Shown piece after piece: positions 58,771 through 64,000 of a stretch of 64,000 nt of DNA; position 1 is the first letter of the stretch, and the number at the start of each line of letters is the position of its first letter. The position numbers were made by a program, and so were the translations under genes. The DNA comes from Bariatricus massiliensis. Its GTDB lineage: Bacteria; Bacillota; Clostridia; Lachnospirales; Lachnospiraceae. The notes beneath the pieces are model-generated. The model saw nothing but the letters and a program-made list of their open reading frames with translations, did no database searches and was not told the origin of the DNA. The stretch spans positions 622,986 to 686,985 of the forward strand of contig NZ_LT574838.1 of NCBI RefSeq assembly GCF_900086725.1, read 5' to 3'.

Positions 58771-60024
58771 TTATACTTTCGTGAAAACGACCGTAACTTT
58801 CATCTCTCCATTCTCACTCACCGCAAAAATCTCACCGCCCATCTTTTGCATAAGCTGTCTGCATATATAGAGCCCAAGCCCGCTTCCTCCGCTGCTTCCA
58901 GTATTGGAACCCCTCCAAAAGCTGTCAAATATGTGCGGCATCTCCGAATCGGGGAGCGTACATCCACTGTTGGTAACAGTGATAAGCCGGCAGTTCTCCT
59001 CATCGTCAAAGGTAATCCGAATCCAATGTCCGTCTCCATACTTTACCGCATTTTCCATGATATTCTGCAATACCTCCACCGCACGGTCCCCATCCCCTTT
59101 TACAATACAATCCGTATACTTATCGATTTGGAATCCAATTTTCAGGAACTCCAGTTTCTCCTTATAATATCCTTCAATCTTATGAACGATCTGGGAGACA
59201 TAGATTTCACCGTCCTCCACGCTCAGCTTAAGAAAATCATCTCTGGATGCCTGAATAATCTGTGTGACAAAGCCCTCGATCTGATCTGCCTTAGCATTGA
59301 TATTATCCGCGATCTCCCGCTGTCTGTCGGGATTGTCATAAAGATTTTTGGACAGCGCCTTGGCGTACAATTTTATCGCGGAAAGCGGGGTCTTTATGTC
59401 ATGGGACAGCGAGAGAATCAACGTCTTCTTCTCCTTCTGCATCTCCATCCGCTCTTCCTTCTGCTGCTCCAGATTCTCCCGCAGCAGATCCACCCCCCAG
59501 AGAAAGCGCCCGAAGAACTGGTTTCTGCCTTCCTTCTGGGGCGCGGTCAAGTTCCCCTTCGCCAGCTCATAGGGTACCTCCTGCAGCTGATAAAAGGGTC
59601 CAACGAGCCTTACCCGGATAAAAATAAGTACGGCAAACACAATGACCGATATGGCCGCCAAAGACAAATTTACAATCTTAATAATATGCTTCTGGTATAC
59701 CCGGTCATCCGCCTGATACGAAAAACGGTAATAGATACCGTCTATCTTTCTAATCAGATAGTCTTCATTGTCCCCCTCAAAAAATTCCTGTTCCCTTTGC
59801 CCGTCCGCCTCCGTCAGACCTACTATGCTGACTAGCGTAGGGTAGCGGGACATATCCACCTGCTCCAGCCCTGCGGCGGCGATATCAGAAGCCGCACGCT
59901 CAGCCTCCACCCGGTAGCTGCGCCCCTCTTCACCCTGTATCTTATTTAGATATAGGTTCGTACCTGCAAAAACAGCGGCGATGATTATAAGCACCGCCGC
60001 AAATGTTCTGTTAAACGCTTTCAT
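58771..60024 (-). CDS. Sensor histidine kinase of the third ABC module
   Basis: 417 residues from ATG 60024, with GAGGAG just upstream; a GTG two codons earlier is possible. Two membrane helices (FAAVLIIIAAVFAGTNLYL and IVNLSLAAISVIVFAVLIFI) bracket an external domain of about 100 residues. Kinase core: SLSHDIKTPLSAIKLYAKAL, IMENAVKYGDG, GGSGLGLYICRQLMQKMGG. The phospho-His box reads HDIKTP. Confidence 0.9.
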   Translation of the reverse strand: MKAFNRTFAAVLIIIAAVFAGTNLYLNKIQGEEGRSYRVEAERAASDIAAAGLEQVDMSRYPTLVSIVGLTEADGQREQEFFEGDNEDYLIRKIDGIYYRFSYQADDRVYQKHIIKIVNLSLAAISVIVFAVLIFIRVRLVGPFYQLQEVPYELAKGNLTAPQKEGRNQFFGRFLWGVDLLRENLEQQKEERMEMQKEKKTLILSLSHDIKTPLSAIKLYAKALSKNLYDNPDRQREIADNINAKADQIEGFVTQIIQASRDDFLKLSVEDGEIYVSQIVHKIEGYYKEKLEFLKIGFQIDKYTDCIVKGDGDRAVEVLQNIMENAVKYGDGHWIRITFDDEENCRLITVTNSGCTLPDSEMPHIFDSFWRGSNTGSSGGSGLGLYICRQLMQKMGGEIFAVSENGEMKVTVVFTKV

Positions 60025-60026
60025 AT

Positions 60027-60692
60027 TCACTCCTCAAACCGGTATCCCACGCCCCACACCGTCTGAATGTGCATGGGCGCTTTCGGTAATTCCTCTATCT
60101 TTTCTCTCAGCCGCTTGATGTGGACCGTCAATGTCTGCGGCTCTGAAAAACTGTCAAAGCCCCATATTTTATTAAAAATCATATCCTTTGACAACGCCTT
60201 ACCCGCATTTTCCACAAGCAACAAGAGCAAGTCAAACTCTTTTGCGGTAGTCTGGATAAGCTCATCCTTTTTGTAGACGGCCCTTCTTGTCTTATCCAGT
60301 CTGATATCTCCGCATATGAGCACATCACTCTCGTATCTCCGCTTAAAGATTCCGCCTATTTTTGCCAGAAGGATATCGATATCATAAGGCTTTTCCACAT
60401 AATCGTCCGCCCCCAGAAGCAGGCCGTTCAACTTATCCTCCTTTTCAATTTTGGCACTGACGATAATAATCGGCGCATTAGAGCTCATGCGGATACTCCT
60501 GCACACAGCAAACCCATCCATACCCGGCAGCATAATATCCAGCACCACAAGCCGTGCCCCCTCACTGAGGAAATACGCCTCCCCTTCCTCACCGGTTCTG
60601 GAAAGATGAACAGAATACCCCTCGGCCTTCAAGAAATCCACAAGAAGGCCTCCCAGCTCTTCATTGTCCTCGACTAACAAAATGTCTATCAT
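60027..60692 (-). CDS. OmpR-family response regulator of the third ABC module
   Basis: 221 residues. VEDNEELG, phospho-Asp in LVVLDIMLPGMDGFAVC, DDYVEKPYDIDIL, winged helix with TTAKEFDLLLLLVENAGKAL and GVGYRFEE. Ends 2 bases before the kinase start codon and lies 14 bases after the ABC ATPase gene. Confidence 0.9.
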   Translation of the reverse strand: MIDILLVEDNEELGGLLVDFLKAEGYSVHLSRTGEEGEAYFLSEGARLVVLDIMLPGMDGFAVCRSIRMSSNAPIIIVSAKIEKEDKLNGLLLGADDYVEKPYDIDILLAKIGGIFKRRYESDVLICGDIRLDKTRRAVYKKDELIQTTAKEFDLLLLLVENAGKALSKDMIFNKIWGFDSFSEPQTLTVHIKRLREKIEELPKAPMHIQTVWGVGYRFEE

Positions 60693-60706
60693 CCTTTATC
60701 CTCTCA

Positions 60707-61474
60707 TTACCAGCCAAGCTCCATCAGCCAATTATTCAGTATCCGTTCACGCTCACGGAGCTGGCCCGCATTTTCACATCTACCTATTTTATACTCTCCT
60801 TTTATGCTGCCGTCAACTATATACATGACTCTGGTACATTTTGCCGCCACCTTCACATCATGGGTGACCAGCATGACCGTAGTGCCCTCATCGTTGATTT
60901 TCATCAATTCCTGCATGACTTCGTCGGAAGACGTCCTGTTGAGGGCCCCTGTCGGCTCATCTGCGAATATCATTCTGGGATGGTTCATCAAGCTCCTGCA
61001 GATACATGCTCTCTGAAGCTGTCCGCCGGACACCTCATTGATGTCATTATCCGCCACTTCGATAATCCCCAGCTTTCTCATCAAATCCTGCCCGTACTGT
61101 ACCTTTTCCTTCTTTCCCGCCTTATTCTTCTTAGACTGGCAGGCCGGTAAAATGATATTATCCAGAACAGTCAGATTCTTCAGCATATACATCTGCTGGA
61201 AAATAAATCCCATCTCGTCCAGCCTCATATCCGCAAGCTCCTTCTCTGAAAGTCCGGACATATCCCTTCCCCCGAAAAACACCTTGCCGGCGGTGATATC
61301 ATCCATGCCGGAGACAGTGTACAGCAATGTGGATTTCCCTGAGCCCGAAGGCCCCATGACCGCCACCATCTCACCGTCATGGACTGTGAAATTTACATTT
61401 TTCAACACATTATTCTGCCTCTTATTTATTATATAGGTCTTACATAAATCCTTTACTTCAAGCACGTTTCCCAT
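60707..61474 (-). CDS. ABC transporter ATPase (LolD/MacB/BceA type)
   Basis: 255 residues from ATG 61474 (AGGAGG upstream). Walker A GPSGSGKSTLLY, Q loop FIFQQMYMLKNLT, signature EVSGGQLQRACICRSL, Walker B MIFADEPTGALNRT, H loop VTHDVKVA. This subgroup couples to FtsX-type permeases for mechanotransmission rather than classic transport. Confidence 0.9.
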   Translation of the reverse strand: MGNVLEVKDLCKTYIINKRQNNVLKNVNFTVHDGEMVAVMGPSGSGKSTLLYTVSGMDDITAGKVFFGGRDMSGLSEKELADMRLDEMGFIFQQMYMLKNLTVLDNIILPACQSKKNKAGKKEKVQYGQDLMRKLGIIEVADNDINEVSGGQLQRACICRSLMNHPRMIFADEPTGALNRTSSDEVMQELMKINDEGTTVMLVTHDVKVAAKCTRVMYIVDGSIKGEYKIGRCENAGQLRERERILNNWLMELGW

Positions 61475-61490
61475 TATAACGCCTCCTATT

Positions 61491-63839
61491 TTATTCAATG
61501 TTCGATGTCTCTGATGCTGAAATTTTCTTAAGCTGCCTTGCTGTGAGGAAGGCTGCCAATATTGTGGTACTAAGGATGACGAGCGGATAAATCACATAGA
61601 CTTCCAGCGGAACAATGTCAAATTCCACAGTGGACGCTCCCATAATCTTAAATACCTGCCCTGCGGTCAGTTTGGATATAGGTGCGGACAACACCGTCCC
61701 AATAAGAACCGAGACTACCATGACAATGCCTATCCGCATGGTCTGCCAAAGCATCAGTTTCGTATCCCGGAAGCCAATCGCCTTCATCATGCCGATCTGC
61801 CCCTTTTCTTTCGTGATGAAACTCTTTACCATCAATACGGTGACCAGCAGATTGATACAGATGACCACTCCCAGAATTAGCTGCTTTGTCCCCTGTATTT
61901 GCCCTGCCACATCCCCCATCATATAGCTTAAATACTCTCCCAATGTATAAATTTTATATTCCGGGAACAGTGTTTTCAACGTCTCTTTTCTATGTTCCAG
62001 CTCTTTATTGTCCGGCTCATCTGTATACTTGATCTGCGTCGCAAACGAACCTGCCGCATATTGATAGTCCAAATCCTCATTCTGATAAAAACGGATTCCC
62101 TCTCCCATATTGTTCATGGTCTGAAAGAGCGCGGTGACCGTATACTTTCTTGCCTCATTGCCCACATTGATCTCCACGGTATCACCTATGTCTGCTCCAA
62201 TCTTATCTGCAATCACACGGGAAATTCCCACTTCATGCTTATTTTCAGGCGCTGACCCCTCCAGATACGTGTATTGGTCCGCGGTGACATCACCAACTCC
62301 TTGAAACGCCAGCGACGAACACTTCTTTTCGCCCAAGGAAATGTTCATGCGAAACATCATTTCCATAAAGACGTCGGCTTTCATCCCTTTCTCTTCCAAC
62401 ATTTCTTTGACATCCCTCAGCTTATTTTCCACTTCGGTCTTGTGTTTGTTGTCATTATTGAGCATCAGCTCTCTGTTCAGGACATGATCCGCAGAAGCCA
62501 TGCTGAACAAGGAAACCAGTTTATCGGACTGCAGGGTATTGATTGTATTCACGGGAACGATGACCAGCAGCACGCCCAGTGTAAAAATCACCATCATAAT
62601 TCCAAATCTTCGGAAACTGCTGAGGATATCATTCAGGGCCATAAAAGGCACTGCTGTAAGGCGGGTTCTGCTCAGTCTCAACAATCCCTTGCGCTTATAG
62701 CGGATTCCCCGCTCCCCGCTCCGCAGGGCGTCCATAGGCGTCACTTTATTGATTCTCCTCGTACAAAGATAACCAAAGAGAAAGACTATCCCTATGACCA
62801 GAACTGCGCAGAAAATATTAATCAGATAATTCTCGGTCTCCGGAATGATAATATTTTGGGAGACATTCTCTATCAGCATACGGCCGAAGGGAATGCTTGC
62901 CACAAGTCCGGCCCCTCCCCCCACAATGGATATAGCCAAATATTTCACCAGATAAAGGCTGCGTATTTTTCGGCTCGCGATTCCGATAGCCTTCATGACT
63001 CCTATTTCCCTGAACTCTTCGCTCATTGTAAATTGTATTGTAAATCTAAGTATTACTAACGAAATTAAAATAAGACATATACTTACTATTAAAACAACTG
63101 CCGCATTTACCATATCCATTATATACGTGGTCTTAATTGTACTTTGTGGATTACTGAATATGGTATTGAAGTCTCCCTCAAACAAATCCTCGGTAAACTT
63201 CTCAACGTCGTCCGTGAACACTCCTATAGACTGAATCACTACATCGTCATGCCCGGTCATGGCTTTATAATCAGAAGTACTGATCAGCAGGCGTGTCATC
63301 CCCATAATCGGAGAGGCGAACAGTGCATCTTTCGTACTGCCCATAAGTGTAAACTTTTTTGTTGCTCCATTTACCTTAATCTCGATATTATCGCCCTCAT
63401 GCAGGTCAAATCTGCTATAAATCTCGGCCGTGACATATATCTCTCCGTCATTTACCTTCGTTATCTTCTTATTATTTTTATCAAACAAATTCACCGTATG
63501 CTTGATATCGGACAACGTGACTGTGTTCGAGTAGTCGAACTCTTTTCCATTAATCAACACGTTCTTCGGCTCTATCTGGAGTAAATCCTGACGGAACATT
63601 TTAAGATTCTTACTTTCGATAAATCTCTCCAGCCTGTCAGCTTCTTCTTCCCCCGAAGTGCAGAGCCAGTAATCAGGTACCCCGGCTTTCTCAAAAAAGC
63701 TGTCCAGAGCTGTGGTTACTGAGATTACGTTGCTTACACTGCTGGCGATAAAGGTGACTGCAAGAGTAATGAAAATCAAAAGGATGATATTCATGGTCTT
63801 CTTTCGTTTTAAATCCTTTTTTAGAATGGCTGCGTACAT
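61491..63839 (-). CDS. FtsX-type ABC permease with two FtsX domains
   Basis: 782 residues from ATG 63839 (AAAGGGG upstream); the longer upstream frame crosses the promoter. One N-terminal helix, external domain, then FtsX domain 1 (SEEFREIGVMKAIGIASRKI with three helices), a second external domain, and FtsX domain 2 (KEKGQIGMMKAIGFRDTKLM with three helices). Together with the adjacent ATPase, regulator and kinase it resembles peptide-antibiotic sensing and resistance systems. Confidence 0.9.
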   Translation of the reverse strand: MYAAILKKDLKRKKTMNIILLIFITLAVTFIASSVSNVISVTTALDSFFEKAGVPDYWLCTSGEEEADRLERFIESKNLKMFRQDLLQIEPKNVLINGKEFDYSNTVTLSDIKHTVNLFDKNNKKITKVNDGEIYVTAEIYSRFDLHEGDNIEIKVNGATKKFTLMGSTKDALFASPIMGMTRLLISTSDYKAMTGHDDVVIQSIGVFTDDVEKFTEDLFEGDFNTIFSNPQSTIKTTYIMDMVNAAVVLIVSICLILISLVILRFTIQFTMSEEFREIGVMKAIGIASRKIRSLYLVKYLAISIVGGGAGLVASIPFGRMLIENVSQNIIIPETENYLINIFCAVLVIGIVFLFGYLCTRRINKVTPMDALRSGERGIRYKRKGLLRLSRTRLTAVPFMALNDILSSFRRFGIMMVIFTLGVLLVIVPVNTINTLQSDKLVSLFSMASADHVLNRELMLNNDNKHKTEVENKLRDVKEMLEEKGMKADVFMEMMFRMNISLGEKKCSSLAFQGVGDVTADQYTYLEGSAPENKHEVGISRVIADKIGADIGDTVEINVGNEARKYTVTALFQTMNNMGEGIRFYQNEDLDYQYAAGSFATQIKYTDEPDNKELEHRKETLKTLFPEYKIYTLGEYLSYMMGDVAGQIQGTKQLILGVVICINLLVTVLMVKSFITKEKGQIGMMKAIGFRDTKLMLWQTMRIGIVMVVSVLIGTVLSAPISKLTAGQVFKIMGASTVEFDIVPLEVYVIYPLVILSTTILAAFLTARQLKKISASETSNIE

Positions 63840-63928
63840 TGTTGTTCCCCTTTCCTTACTATGCTTGCAGTATAACAGGTAAATTATGAACGAATCCTTA
63901 ACTATATAAAATTTATTTTTTTCTTGCA

Positions 63929-63971
63929 AACATGCACAATGCATGTTAATATACATGTAACATGCATGTAT
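63929..63971. promoter_or_regulatory. Operator-like palindromes between the FtsX gene and a divergent gene
   Basis: AACATGC-N5-GCATGTT (63929-63947) and ATACATG-N7-CATGTAT (63951-63971). Both share ACATG/CATGT half-sites and lie just before the rightward gene at 63987, as expected for a self-regulating repressor. Confidence 0.55.
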
Positions 63972-63986
63972 GAAGGAGGTATTATA

Positions 63987-64000
63987 TTGCCCAGAAATAA
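63987..64000 (+). CDS. Start of a probable TetR-family regulator, cut by the window edge
   Basis: TTG 63987 with GAAGGAGG at good spacing begins MPRNK(or N), a common beginning of TetR regulators in this group. Only four full codons are visible, so the call rests on position, the strong ribosome binding site, the operator-like palindromes and the divergent ABC genes. Confidence 0.35.

Noticed and set aside
62274..63059. 261-codon frame opposite the FtsX permease
   Set aside because: Antisense shadow of an intact two-domain FtsX protein; composition rich in His/Gln/Cys without any motif.

Overview
The window looks like a chromosomal segment of a Gram-positive anaerobe of the class Clostridia, most likely Lachnospiraceae. 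The reasons are the conserved run priA-def-fmt-yugP-rsmB-rlmN-prpC-prkC-rsgA-rpe-thiN, strong GGAGG-type ribosome binding sites, and the many ABC transporter/two-component modules. This is inferred from gene content; no database search was possible.

Layout. 1-879 is the 5' part of ychF. 880-4167 is a visibly AT-richer insert carrying ilvBN and a TetR regulator, flanked by a 19-bp duplication of the ychF 5' end. 4186-17536 is the housekeeping run, transcribed leftward. 17629-20404 holds an arginase and a second RsgA, fused to an RNHCP domain and preceded by an attenuator-like leader with a 12-codon ORF and two terminators. 20466-24162 is a leftward operon of an Asl-like ATP-grasp (D-aspartate) ligase, an Asp/Glu racemase and a second MurE-like ligase, fed by a duplicated 45-bp promoter/operator. 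Then come lysR-dinB, a split chromate transporter and clpB.

30309-37190 is a 6.9-kb integrative element inserted in the HrcA operator (CIRCE) of clpB. It encodes a Tn916-type integrase, an excisionase, a CRESS-type HUH/SF3 Rep, a split FtsK-like ATPase, a possible OB-fold protein, an XRE regulator and a ribbon-helix-helix protein. About 107 bp upstream of rep, on the same strand, is a perfect stem-loop whose loop carries TAGTATTAC, the circovirus-type origin nonanucleotide. The 11-bp repeat at both ends is itself a CIRCE half-site, so the clpB operator survives insertion. This is the most notable system in the window.

37242-50224 holds two peptide-antibiotic-type ABC/two-component modules around a potassium module (small membrane peptide, TrkH/KtrB, TrkA/KtrA, a short KdpD-like kinase, KdpE). 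50326-58670 holds a PAS-GGDEF-EAL protein, a TDT transporter, a C_GCAxxG_C_C protein, pepT, a 2-hydroxyacid dehydrogenase, yitT and rocA. Three identical 34-bp perfect palindromes lie between these genes. 58771-63839 is a third ABC/two-component module (FtsX-type), and a divergent TetR-like gene starts at the right edge.

No tRNA, rRNA or CRISPR array was seen.
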